Positions 1 to 6,474 of a stretch of 13,017 nt of DNA are shown here, piece by piece. The notes below the pieces were generated by a model, which was given only the letters and a program-made list of their open reading frames with translations, was not told where the DNA came from and searched no databases. This DNA comes from an uncultured Lentisphaeria bacterium (lineage in GTDB: Bacteria; Verrucomicrobiota; Lentisphaeria; Victivallales; Victivallaceae). A program made the translations under genes and the position numbers. Location: contig CALABZ010000312.1 in NCBI GenBank assembly GCA_937888615.1, forward strand, positions 1-13,017, read 5' to 3'. Position 1 is the stretch's first letter; each line of letters opens with the position of its first letter.

Positions 1-179
1 TATGGCACTCCAATGGATAAAATTCTCTATGTCAGGAATATATTTCACAAAGACAGCAAAAGCAAATGTGAAATTTGATTTTTCAAAGTTTGGTACAAAA
101 AAACGCCCAAGAAGTAATAAAAATATCACTTCTTGCATTAGGTATCTAGCCACATAGAATAAACAGAACGAAAGCAGGG

Positions 180-614
180 CTATGACGAGAATTGTTCGGC
201 ACGTTTGGGAATGCGTTTGGTTGCGAGAATCTTTTTTGCCTCAATCTTGCTGAGAGATCGAATTTTTGCGACCTTCTCGCAGGATTTGCGGGAAAGCTTC
301 ACCCGCCCGGACTCCCAGCGGTTGACGGTCGCCGGATTGGCGTCCAGTAAAATTGCCATTTCCTTTTGGGAAATGGCGAGTTTCTTGCGAAGCGTCTTCA
401 ATGATTTTCCGTTTGTTCTCATGCGGGTAAGCCAAATTGAAAATGTTTCCTCGCCTTGGGACTCGGCGGCTTTTTCAAGCTTAAGCAGCCTTTTCCGGCA
501 TTCAGCCAAATCCACTTTCAGTCGATTGTGGGTGTCGAATCGTATGTACTTTTTGATTTCCATGCGAACCAAGGCCAGAAGCCGTTCAATGATGATTTTT
601 TGTATGGAAGCCAT
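180..614 (-). CDS. XRE-type helix-turn-helix protein, last gene of three-gene unit
   Basis: This 144-aa protein has a mostly helical, basic N-terminal half (about residues 1-65) and an XRE/Cro-like helix-turn-helix at about 73-128. The HTH is visible in LRKKLAISQKEMAILL followed by PATVNRWESGR, the usual recognition-helix and WE.G pattern. It ends with a basic tail. It is the third gene of a unit with the 156-aa HTH protein (gap 41 nt) and the large protein upstream. Its layout (helical N-terminus, then HTH, then a short helix rich in K/E) matches its upstream neighbour, so the two are probably paralogues. No clear Shine-Dalgarno precedes the ATG, which fits reinitiation or a weakly translated regulator. 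The HTH is clear. The role as autoregulator or antitoxin-like partner of the large protein is inference. Confidence 0.85.
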   Translation of the reverse strand: MASIQKIIIERLLALVRMEIKKYIRFDTHNRLKVDLAECRKRLLKLEKAAESQGEETFSIWLTRMRTNGKSLKTLRKKLAISQKEMAILLDANPATVNRWESGRVKLSRKSCEKVAKIRSLSKIEAKKILATKRIPKRAEQFSS

Positions 615-655
615 TTCAACGAATTGCTCTTACAACGCAAGCTGTGTTTTCGTCA

Positions 656-1126
656 TTATCTCTTCGACCTGGTTTCCTCTCGCAAATCAGGACCAACATA
701 TACGACCTCCCGGACATGACACCGCGGGGCCTGGGCCGCGCTAAGTGTTTTCAATTTTGCCGTGATTTCATCATGCGTCATATGCCGCAATTCTTCAAAA
801 AGTTGTACTGTGGACGTCCCGGGATGGAATCGGCCTTTCTCCCAACGGCAAATCGAGGTGTAATGACTCCCAAGAAGCAGCGCCAATTCCCGTTGTGACA
901 ATCCATGCTGGATTCGGAACGTGACCATCTCTGTCCCGGCCAGTTTCTTCGTGGATTCGGGATCGTTACTTGCCGAAGCCGAATGAATTATCTTCTCCGT
1001 TAGGAGAAGTCGTTTGTTTATATCGGAAAGTTTGTCATCGACCGTTTTCGGTAATAAGATGCGTACAATCCGTTCTGCTTCACGCCGTGCAATTTTCTTT
1101 ACCTCATCAACAAGCGGTTCCGACAT
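656..1126 (-). CDS. XRE-type helix-turn-helix protein, middle gene of three-gene unit
   Basis: This is a 156-aa protein when started at the ATG at 1124-1126. That start is preceded by GAGGAAAATC, a good ribosome site that overlaps the end of the upstream gene, so it is preferred over the upstream in-frame ATG at 1255, which lies inside the neighbour. Residues 1-60 are helical and charged. An XRE-like HTH lies at about 67-120, with GLSQRELALLLGSHYTSICR and then WEKGRF. A 25-residue tail follows. The upstream gene stops 8 nt before this start, so the two are almost certainly co-transcribed and translationally coupled. It shares architecture with the downstream 144-aa HTH protein. DNA binding is well supported by the motif; target and partner are unknown. 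Confidence 0.87.
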   Translation of the reverse strand: MSEPLVDEVKKIARREAERIVRILLPKTVDDKLSDINKRLLLTEKIIHSASASNDPESTKKLAGTEMVTFRIQHGLSQRELALLLGSHYTSICRWEKGRFHPGTSTVQLFEELRHMTHDEITAKLKTLSAAQAPRCHVREVVYVGPDLREETRSKR

Positions 1127-1134
1127 GATTTTCC

Positions 1135-2736
1135 TCAACTTGCCCGATTTGAAAGGTGATGCGGGAGCGATCCCACTACGACAAGTTCCGATGCTGAATC
1201 CCAGAAGAAGTAAATGCGCAGGCAATATCTTCTGTGGTAGGATGTGCCTTTGCATATCTTCATTTTGAGAAATTGCTGCTGATCGCTTCCACAGGGATAA
1301 TTCACGAAATACTGACCGCCTTCCTCGCCGGCACGGGATTTGTCGATCGAGCCCTTGCAGAGGAGGCCGAGTTCTCGACAGCGTTTTTTGAATTTATAGT
1401 CACTGGAGGTTCCCAGACGGGCGTTACGATATTCATTGCCCAGCAGCAGCAAAGCCTGACAAACCAGTTCCGGCGACTCGTACTGCGCCTTGGATAGTCC
1501 CCGTTCCGCCCGGGGATGCAGCAGGACCTTGCCCGCCAGTTCATGTTTTGTCCAGTCGGCAATTTTATCAAATGAATCGGGATACGCGGATTTGCCGGAC
1601 TTGTCAACAGCCGCGACGCGGACACATTTTTCTTTCACCTCTTGTGTCTTGCGGCGCTGTCTGGTCAATTCGGCTTTCAGATTGATAAGTTCCCGGCGAT
1701 AGTTCATCGCTTCTTCGCTTTTCCGCCGAAGTTCCTCAGCCAGGGATTGAACCGCGTTGTCCTCGTGATCCTGAATCATTGGGGCGGGAGAAAAATGCTC
1801 CTTTGTGATGATGGACACCTCTTCGCAAAGAATTTTTGCGTCGGAAAGGAAAAAGATTCCGCAGAAATCAAAATGAACGCTTTTAGCGAACCGTCTTATT
1901 GTGCCTTTCAGAAACTGTTGAAATCCAGAAGGCCCCTTCAGTTCGTTTCGTTCGAATTTCAGGATGCTGTCTTGAAACATGATCGGATGTTTGCTGAAGG
2001 CGTCGTCTACCGCGAAACCGGGGTAATATGTTCTGACGGCGCCATCATAAACCGCCCACGGCTTGCCGATCAAATTGCTCCACGCCATGCTTGCCCGGGC
2101 TGTCATGGAGACAACGGTGGCGATTCCACATAAGTCAATTCCCATTGCGCGGGTATCGATCATGAAATGCGGAGTCTGGTAAGGGCTTTTCCATTGATGG
2201 AGTCTGATTTCGGATGCAACGATGATCGGATATTTCCGTTCCGGGGCGCAAAGCAGCTTATAGAGTGTATTCACTCCGGCATCATCTTCCACGTTGACGG
2301 GATGGCCGGGAGAAGGAGTCTCATGTACGGAAATTTTCGCCAGCATTTGAGCAAATCCGAGTATCTCGGCCGCCGGATAATCCGCCGTGATTTTATGGTG
2401 TACCATTCCCGCGATATGGAGAACCCCCTGGCGTTCAATAATCGCGACATCAAAACGCCCAAGCGCATATACTTCCATCTGAAACGCCCACAAATGACGA
2501 TCGGGCAGATGAATCGCCTCCGATGTATAGCCGGCTCCATGACGCAAAAAACCGCCGCCTTTTCGGGCCGCTACGGGAAGTTTGCGATTGACGGTTGACT
2601 CTGCGAATGTCAGAACCATTTCCATGGCGTTCAGATAAGCCGGTTCCAAGCCCGCCTCGGTGTTAATGACGCCTCTGGTTTGAAACGCCACGGTTAATAA
2701 TTCCCCCTCTTGAATTTTCTTTTCCGAATTTGTCAT
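1135..2736 (-). CDS. Large uncharacterised protein with coiled coil and conserved C-terminal LRIYFFWD domain
   Basis: This 533-aa cytoplasmic-looking protein has no signal peptide or obvious membrane segment. Three parts can be seen: an N-terminal and central region (1-320) containing the conserved-looking block GAVRTYYPGF (about 232-241); a charged coiled-coil stretch (about 323-374, rich in E, R, K and L); and a C-terminal domain (about 387-533) with SRAGEEGGQYFV (467-478), YCLRIYFFW (504-512) and LPHHL (524-528). I recall the central and C-terminal signatures from uncharacterised proteins scattered through bacterial genomic islands; no function is known to me. The C-terminal RIYF...VVVG.LPHHL pattern is loosely like RelE/Gp49-type folds, which is speculation. 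An upstream in-frame ATG at 2769 lies about 10 nt from a good -10 box and lacks a ribosome site, so the ATG at 2736 is preferred; that choice is not certain. It heads the unit with two HTH genes. Confidence 0.85.
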   Translation of the reverse strand: MTNSEKKIQEGELLTVAFQTRGVINTEAGLEPAYLNAMEMVLTFAESTVNRKLPVAARKGGGFLRHGAGYTSEAIHLPDRHLWAFQMEVYALGRFDVAIIERQGVLHIAGMVHHKITADYPAAEILGFAQMLAKISVHETPSPGHPVNVEDDAGVNTLYKLLCAPERKYPIIVASEIRLHQWKSPYQTPHFMIDTRAMGIDLCGIATVVSMTARASMAWSNLIGKPWAVYDGAVRTYYPGFAVDDAFSKHPIMFQDSILKFERNELKGPSGFQQFLKGTIRRFAKSVHFDFCGIFFLSDAKILCEEVSIITKEHFSPAPMIQDHEDNAVQSLAEELRRKSEEAMNYRRELINLKAELTRQRRKTQEVKEKCVRVAAVDKSGKSAYPDSFDKIADWTKHELAGKVLLHPRAERGLSKAQYESPELVCQALLLLGNEYRNARLGTSSDYKFKKRCRELGLLCKGSIDKSRAGEEGGQYFVNYPCGSDQQQFLKMKICKGTSYHRRYCLRIYFFWDSASELVVVGSLPHHLSNRAS

Positions 2737-2778
2737 GTCGCGACTCTTTCTGTTCCCCGTTTTCATCATAATAAAAAA

Positions 2779-2807
2779 AATGTAACCGCGTCCCGAATAA
2801 AACGCAA
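2779..2807 (-). promoter_or_regulatory. Sigma70-like promoter of the three-gene unit
   Basis: On the minus strand TTGCGT (2802-2807) is followed after 17 nt by TACATT (2779-2784). This is a good match in sequence and spacing to a housekeeping promoter. Transcription would begin near 2770-2773, which argues for the ATG at 2736 as the start of the large gene. It does not resemble the 75-nt elements that serve the genes to the right. Confidence 0.55.
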
Positions 2808-3248
2808 GCCGAAAATACGAAAAAGAGCCAATATTTTTTTCCTGGCTATTTTGACTTTTTTATACTCAAAAATCAATATTTACAACATTTCTTTGCGGAC
2901 TGAAAATAGAACGTGAATTGACTTTTTTGAATCGGTCGCGAGCGGACGCGAATCAAGGGTTATTTCCATAAATTCAGCACCATTCGCGTACTTACAGCGA
3001 AAGAGCGAATTATCAATTTGACTTTTGATCCCGGCATGTGATAAAAATGCTTTTTCGCCGCGATGAACAATGTAAGGAAATATCATGATAATCAAGCATT
3101 TGTTTGTTTTTGGCCGATGCAAAGGGAAATCACAATGACCTGGACCGGAACTCAAATCCGTCTTTCAGGAATATCGCAAGGGAAAAATTGCGAAGAAGAA
3201 GTCAATTTCGACGCTTCACGGCGAATCAACACACACGGCAATATCCTG
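2808..3248. other. AT-rich intergenic region without a recognisable gene
   Basis: No reading frame here has a convincing ribosome site or family signature. A minus-strand frame (2880-3155) and a plus-strand frame (3063-3299) are open but look like chance. The stretch has three plus-strand copies of TTGACTTTT (2851-2859, 2918-2926, 3018-3026). It separates the cyclotransferase genes from the three-gene unit and may mark a junction between modules. Confidence 0.5.
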
Positions 3249-3620
3249 TTATCTTATCTTCCAATCGCCGGACGGAATGACTTGGGCTTGCTTCGGTAAT
3301 TGGTTCATGATGTAAATCCACGCCTGTGCCGAGGCTCCATTCTCAAAAACGAAATCAAGCAACTCACGATCGTATAGCCGGGGATATCCTTCCAAACGAT
3401 CCACTTCCGCCCAGTCGGAGAGCGAGATCTCAATCAATTCCACCGTAACCGACCCGCACGGTTCCGGAGAGAACGCGGGGAATCCCCAGCCGGTATCGTA
3501 AAGGGTGCCTTGTATTTTGGCAATTCGTCGAGAGACCGCGTTCCGGCAGAAACGGGCATTGGATTCTCCCTCCCGAAGCGTACCATAAGCCGCGATCACA
3601 ATTGTTTCAGTTGTTCTCAT
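3249..3620 (-). CDS. Gamma-glutamylcyclotransferase-like (AIG2/BtrG-type) protein 2
   Basis: This 123-aa protein has the hallmarks of the GGCT-like fold: an N-terminal YGTLR loop (12-16) that binds the gamma-glutamyl part in this family, the acid Glu in DRLEGYP (E77), and a C-terminal SGDW (117-120). Members remove gamma-glutamyl groups from amines or peptides as 5-oxoproline, as BtrG does in butirosin synthesis. The ATG at 3618-3620 is chosen because AAAGGAA lies upstream and because YGTLR then sits at the usual distance from the start. It overlaps the end of the other cyclotransferase gene by 14 nt, which implies translational coupling. The family call is firm. The substrate is unknown, but the nearby amidoligase makes a gamma-glutamyl-type or amino-acyl amide plausible. 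Confidence 0.88.
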   Translation of the reverse strand: MRTTETIVIAAYGTLREGESNARFCRNAVSRRIAKIQGTLYDTGWGFPAFSPEPCGSVTVELIEISLSDWAEVDRLEGYPRLYDRELLDFVFENGASAQAWIYIMNQLPKQAQVIPSGDWKIR

Positions 3621-4044
3621 ATGTCTTATTCCTTTGGCTAAAGTGACTCTTGATCTTCCGTATGCGGGCTCCGGAACGGCAGATTCGCCGATATGCGTCC
3701 GGATAGGGCATGCCGTTGCGGACACGCTTGGTGACATCGGTCATTTCGTAGACCAGTGCCGGATACATGACATCGTCCATCAAAACTTCCGCCATGTATC
3801 GTTTATAGACGGCGGGATAGCCTTCATAACGGTCGAGGGCGACAACGTCCGACGCCCTCAACAGGTAAAGGAATCCGAACACTTGGCTGCCGTGCCGGAA
3901 ATCGACATCGGCGTAAAGTCGTTCCGTGATTTGGTAGTTTGGCAAAATCGCCGGGCCGACCGGAAGAGCATGGGGACAGCGGCGAATCATCCGAGACGGC
4001 AGTAAATTGCTGCCGTAGGCGAAGTATAAGTATAATCCGTTCAT
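3607..4044 (-). CDS. Gamma-glutamylcyclotransferase-like protein 1
   Basis: This 145-aa member of the GGCT-like fold has FAYGSNLLPSRM at 8-19, containing the typical YGSN loop, and DRYEGYP with the catalytic Glu at E74. The C-terminal 30 residues are basic. The start at 4044 places YGSN about ten residues in, as is normal; an in-frame ATG at 4077 would fall inside the upstream regulatory element and has no ribosome site. The ribosome site for 4044 is also weak (GGAA about 12 nt away). It is the first of two tandem cyclotransferase genes behind element copy E. Sequence similarity to its neighbour is limited to the motifs, so they may act on different amides. The reaction expected from the family is release of a cyclised glutamyl or related residue from an amide. 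Confidence 0.87.
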   Translation of the reverse strand: MNGLYLYFAYGSNLLPSRMIRRCPHALPVGPAILPNYQITERLYADVDFRHGSQVFGFLYLLRASDVVALDRYEGYPAVYKRYMAEVLMDDVMYPALVYEMTDVTKRVRNGMPYPDAYRRICRSGARIRKIKSHFSQRNKTYENN

Positions 4045-4074
4045 TTTCAATTCATTCCACTGTTTAATCGCATC

Positions 4075-4109
4075 CATACATAAGCATGGAGTCGAGATAC
4101 TATCCAGTA
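4075..4109 (-). promoter_or_regulatory. Partial copy (E) of the conserved upstream element
   Basis: On the minus strand TACTGGATAG (4109-4100) and TCCATGCTTATGTATG match the core of copies A-C with one extra base between the two blocks. The AT-rich upstream half seen in A-C is not recognisable. It lies 30 nt before the cyclotransferase 1 start. Confidence 0.45.
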
Positions 4110-4200
4110 AGGAAGCGACAATTTTTTTAATTTGTTACGGTTGGGCCGGTGGAGAAAAATTCTCCGCCACAATGCGAGAACATCCCGCCGCGACAACAGG

Positions 4201-4530
4201 TTATTTCTTTTCCACTCGGAGACCGGCGGGTTGCGGATGTCCTGTGTCAAATTCATGCTCTTCCAGTTCATATCTGGCGAACCCGGCCGCCGTCAGGCGC
4301 TGAAGGAACTCAACCGCCGCATTCTCCGGCTCATCCTCGGATAGGCGGCAGCTTCGCAGTCCATTGACATCCAGAACCCGCCGCATGAAAACGACAGGTT
4401 CCAAACTCCCGGTGAATGGATTCATTTTCATTTGCTCGACGATATCGAGCGCGGTTTTCCCGCTGAAGAATTCTCCGGTGCATTCGACTGGATTGCCTTC
4501 AAAATCGGTTTCGTGAATTCGGATTTTCAT
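4201..4530 (-). CDS. Small conserved-type hypothetical protein with MNPFTGSLEP motif
   Basis: This 109-aa soluble acidic protein has a central helix-like stretch with KTALDIVEQMKMNPFTGSLE (25-44) followed by FMRRVL. Proteins carrying a similar DIVE.MK.NPFT..L... pattern are familiar to me as unannotated small genes of phages and integrative elements; the function is not known. The ATG is preceded by AGAAGGAGGCC, a near-perfect ribosome site, which supports it strongly as a gene. No promoter element of the A-C type is visible before it. It therefore depends on read-through from the amidoligase or on a promoter in the 311-bp gap. Confidence 0.82.
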   Translation of the reverse strand: MKIRIHETDFEGNPVECTGEFFSGKTALDIVEQMKMNPFTGSLEPVVFMRRVLDVNGLRSCRLSEDEPENAAVEFLQRLTAAGFARYELEEHEFDTGHPQPAGLRVEKK

Positions 4531-4841
4531 GATTGGCCTCCTTCTGATTTATGTTTCCTCGGCGACATCGGCCCGGACTGGCCTCTGTCGCGGCTTGTAT
4601 TTTCATAGACCTCCAGCGGGGTTCAGACCCGTTCATAAAATCGAACATGGGCCTCCCGTTTCGCAACCACAGGCATTATTTTTACCTGCCGACGGGTGCG
4701 TTTGCCTCATAAAAAATCCGTGGGTTTGCGGAAACGGCTTCAATGGCGACTTGCATTTCAAGTCAAGTCATGTTGGGCAAAACCAGGCGGATTTTTATTC
4801 CCGGCTGAAAGCGGCCGGTTTCTCGGCCGCCCTCCGGCGTC
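4531..4841. other. Gap downstream of the amidoligase, no supported gene
   Basis: It contains a GC-rich hairpin just after the amidoligase stop and only very short minus-strand frames. One of 25 codons from the ATG at 4709 would give a peptide ending ACGCETGGPCSIL with three cysteines. Another, from the ATG at 4652, overlaps the next gene start and has GGAGG only 3 nt from its ATG. None has a normal ribosome site, so none is called. Confidence 0.4.
4811..4830 (-). terminator. Hairpin after the amidoligase gene
   Basis: GCGGCCG (4811-4817) and CGGCCGC (4824-4830) form a perfect 7-bp stem with a 6-nt loop, 11 nt beyond the stop codon. On the minus strand it is followed only by TTTC, so it may be a weak terminator or a 3'-end stabiliser. 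Confidence 0.4.
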
Positions 4842-5741
4842 TTACCATGCCTCCGGCCGGCCGTTCTTCCATGCGGCGCTTCCCGGCAGGCGTTTCAAAA
4901 GGTGCATCCGGGTGTTCTTGAACTCCCCGCCGATCATCCCGAGGCGGAGGAGGAACACCCGCGTGTCGTACTTGGCGCTCGCGGTCGTATAAGGACGCTG
5001 GTTCTTCGAACTGGCCGCGCGGGCGGTCTTGGCGAGGGCGGCGATCGCAAGGCAAAGAATAATGTTGGTTTTGACCTCGCCTGCATGTGTGGTCCCGTTG
5101 AAAATTCTAAATTCCGCCGTTCCGATCCGCCACACGTTATTCAAGTTCAACGCGCGGTATCTTGCGCTGTCGTAATGCGCCGGATTCGGGTTGGTGTAAC
5201 CGAACCACGCCCGATTCAAGGTTTCACGGGTTTTGGGCTTGGCCGCCTCAAGACGTTCAATGAATGCCCGATCGGTGCGGCGGGTGTAGTGGTTAAGCCG
5301 GTGTTCCCAAGTCCCGACCGCCTTCAAGATCAGTTCTTCCTGTTTGTAAAAAATCCGGGCGAGGTTTGCAATTTGCCGGGCATTGAAATCCGCGACTCCA
5401 ATGTGAACATGCTGGCTGGTTGCGTCGGTCGCCTTGGCGCCGGCTTTGCGAAGCTCGCGTACCACCGCCTGCAAGGTCTCGACGTCTTCCCACTTCAGAA
5501 TCGGGGTAACCACCTCGGCGCTGGTGGCACGGCTGCCGAGACTCGCATCGCTGATCGCGCGCCATTCGCGGCCGTCCGGCGCGGTTACCGTCCAGGCATC
5601 GTAACCGCCTCCGGTGTATCGGACGGCACCGCCGACCACCGCGTGAATCGCCTTGGCGGCGCGCTCGCGGGAAATGTTGGTGTACTCCAGTTCCGTCCCG
5701 AAGGTCAGCGCCTTTGCAGTTGCCATCGTGTTGTTGCTCAT
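4842..5741 (-). CDS. Amidoligase (glutamine-synthetase-like COOH-NH2 ligase family)
   Basis: This 299-aa protein has the layout of the Amidoligase_2 family, which has a glutamine-synthetase-like fold and joins a carboxylate to an amine at the cost of ATP. Visible motifs are FGTELEY (14-20, with the metal/ATP-binding type glutamates E17 and E19), AEVVTPIL (75-82), HVHIGV (111-116), ARYRALNL (193-200) and TAEFRIFNGT (208-217). These appear in the expected order and the length fits the family. The ATG has GGAGGCAAACAA upstream and lies 68 nt from element A. Comparative genomics of this family has linked it with GGCT-like cyclotransferases in predicted peptide-tagging or small-peptide pathways, and two such genes lie downstream here. 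The substrate is unknown. No carrier protein, transporter or clear peptide substrate is visible in the window. Confidence 0.9.
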   Translation of the reverse strand: MSNNTMATAKALTFGTELEYTNISRERAAKAIHAVVGGAVRYTGGGYDAWTVTAPDGREWRAISDASLGSRATSAEVVTPILKWEDVETLQAVVRELRKAGAKATDATSQHVHIGVADFNARQIANLARIFYKQEELILKAVGTWEHRLNHYTRRTDRAFIERLEAAKPKTRETLNRAWFGYTNPNPAHYDSARYRALNLNNVWRIGTAEFRIFNGTTHAGEVKTNIILCLAIAALAKTARAASSKNQRPYTTASAKYDTRVFLLRLGMIGGEFKNTRMHLLKRLPGSAAWKNGRPEAW

Positions 5742-5809
5742 TTGTTTGCCTCCATTGCTCTTTGTGAATTTGCAAGTCGTTTGTATTTAATTGGTTATCT
5801 CTTCAATAG

Positions 5810-5884
5810 TCATATATTACCATGAATAAAACGAATAGCGAGTAAAACAATGAGAATATATTGATAATAAATATATTATAATAA
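5810..5884 (-). promoter_or_regulatory. Conserved 75-nt upstream element, copy A (amidoligase)
   Basis: Read on the minus strand, an AT-rich half with TTTATTAT is followed by TACTCGCTAT (5844-5835) and TTCATGGTAATATATGA, ending at 5810. It aligns without gaps to copies B and C. ACTCGC and TAATAT are 18 nt apart, like -35 and -10 boxes. It lies 68 nt before the amidoligase ATG. Confidence 0.7.
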
Positions 5885-5956
5885 ACAACTTGCAGTATAA
5901 TTTCAGTGGCGACGGCCGGAGCGGCTTGGCGGAAATAAAACTTGCGCAATGCCGGC

Positions 5957-5984
5957 AAAAAAAAGGGCCGCCCTGTGCGGCGGC
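5957..5984 (-). terminator. Intrinsic terminator after the 69-aa gene
   Basis: On the minus strand GCCGCC (5984-5979) and GGCGGC (5972-5967) form a 6-bp GC stem with a 6-nt loop, followed after CC by eight T residues (5964-5957). This is a textbook Rho-independent terminator. It ends the 137-72-69 aa gene cluster and insulates it from the amidoligase transcript. Confidence 0.85.
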
Positions 5985-6001
5985 AATTAACGTAAGTGGT
6001 T

Positions 6002-6211
6002 TTATTCAATATCGACGTATCGCAGGCAGGTCTGAATGACATGGTCATAATCGCCGGCCGTGGCTTCATGGGTAAAGGCTTCAATCAAATCCTCCCTTCC
6101 GCCTCGACGAAGCGCCGACCGTACCCTGCCGATGATGGCAAAGGCATTTCCATCTTCTCCAACAAGACGAACCCGAATATTGGTTATGGGAGTTCCGTGA
6201 TCACCATTCAT
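6002..6211 (-). CDS. Small conserved-type protein with VRLVGEDGNAFAI motif
   Basis: This 69-aa acidic protein contains VRLVGEDGNAFAIIGRVRSA (13-32) and a C-terminal GDYDHVIQTCLRYVD (53-67). I recognise this pattern from unannotated short genes of integrative elements and phages in several phyla; no function has been assigned that I know of. It starts 4 nt inside the end of the upstream four-cysteine gene, with CAAGGAGGAAGAAG as an excellent ribosome site, so the start is secure. It is the last gene before a strong terminator. A truncated relative of the first 22 residues lies at 7649-7744. Confidence 0.87.
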   Translation of the reverse strand: MNGDHGTPITNIRVRLVGEDGNAFAIIGRVRSALRRGGREDLIEAFTHEATAGDYDHVIQTCLRYVDIE

Positions 6212-6426
6212 CTTCTTCCTCCTTGAATTCCGGGAAAATTTCGATCTCCTGATTTTAACGCTTGCCGTTCAGCTTCGACCGCGACCGCGTAGTCGGAACG
6301 CTCGGTTTCCCGTTGCTTGCATTCCAAACAAATTGTTTCCGTATTCAGCATTGACATGATTTTGCCTCCGGCAAGACTTCCGCCGCAACGATCGCAGGTT
6401 TGGGCGGAAAAGAAATGGTCGTGCAT
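6208..6426 (-). CDS. Small four-cysteine (probable zinc-binding) protein
   Basis: This 72-aa protein has two Cys pairs, CDRC (C11, C14) and CLEC (C33, C36), which should hold one zinc ion. A helical tail follows with AVEAERQALKSGDRNFPGI (49-67). The combination of an N-terminal zinc ribbon and a GDRNFPGI-like tail is familiar from unannotated mobile-element genes. The start has AGAGGCTGGAATC upstream. It lies behind a GC-rich hairpin (6447-6466) and overlaps the next gene by 4 nt. A role as a nucleic-acid or protein adaptor is a guess from the zinc ribbon alone. Confidence 0.85.
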   Translation of the reverse strand: MHDHFFSAQTCDRCGGSLAGGKIMSMLNTETICLECKQRETERSDYAVAVEAERQALKSGDRNFPGIQGGRR

Positions 6427-6446
6427 GATTCCAGCCTCTATTGATT

Positions 6447-6466
6447 GCGGGCGGTTACCCGCCCGC
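6447..6466 (-). other. Intercistronic GC-rich hairpin
   Basis: GCGGGCGG (6447-6454) and CCGCCCGC (6459-6466) form a perfect 8-bp stem. The minus-strand loop is GTAA, a GNRA-type tetraloop. It lies 8 nt after the stop of the 137-aa gene and 20 nt before the next ATG. There is no T tract, so it is more likely an RNA stabiliser, attenuator or processing signal than a terminator. A hairpin at 8078-8097 has nearly the same placement. Confidence 0.6.
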
Positions 6467-6474
6467 GCTTCGTG

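Noticed and set aside
109..134. AAGAAGT/ACTTCTT inverted repeat with a T run beyond it on the minus strand, as a terminator for the HTH genes
   Set aside because: The stem is AT-rich and weak, the loop is 12 nt, and a GGGCG break separates the stem from the T run.
1..153. Minus-strand frame open to the window edge, with a hydrophobic stretch like a membrane protein start, and a plus-strand 51-codon frame over the same bases
   Set aside because: Both frames are short, AT-rich and without a ribosome site; they overlap each other, so neither can be chosen.
2880..3155. 91-aa minus-strand frame in the AT-rich gap
   Set aside because: No ribosome site, no family pattern, and composition like non-coding sequence.
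4047..4271. 74-aa minus-strand frame between the 109-aa gene and cyclotransferase 1
   Set aside because: It overlaps the end of the well-supported 109-aa gene and covers element copy E; no ribosome site.
4902..5825. 307-aa plus-strand open frame over the amidoligase
   Set aside because: It is antisense to a gene with full family motifs, with no ribosome site or recognisable domain.
5803..6084. 93-aa minus-strand frame over the terminator and element A
   Set aside because: It spans an intrinsic terminator and an AT-rich regulatory element and partly shadows the 69-aa gene.
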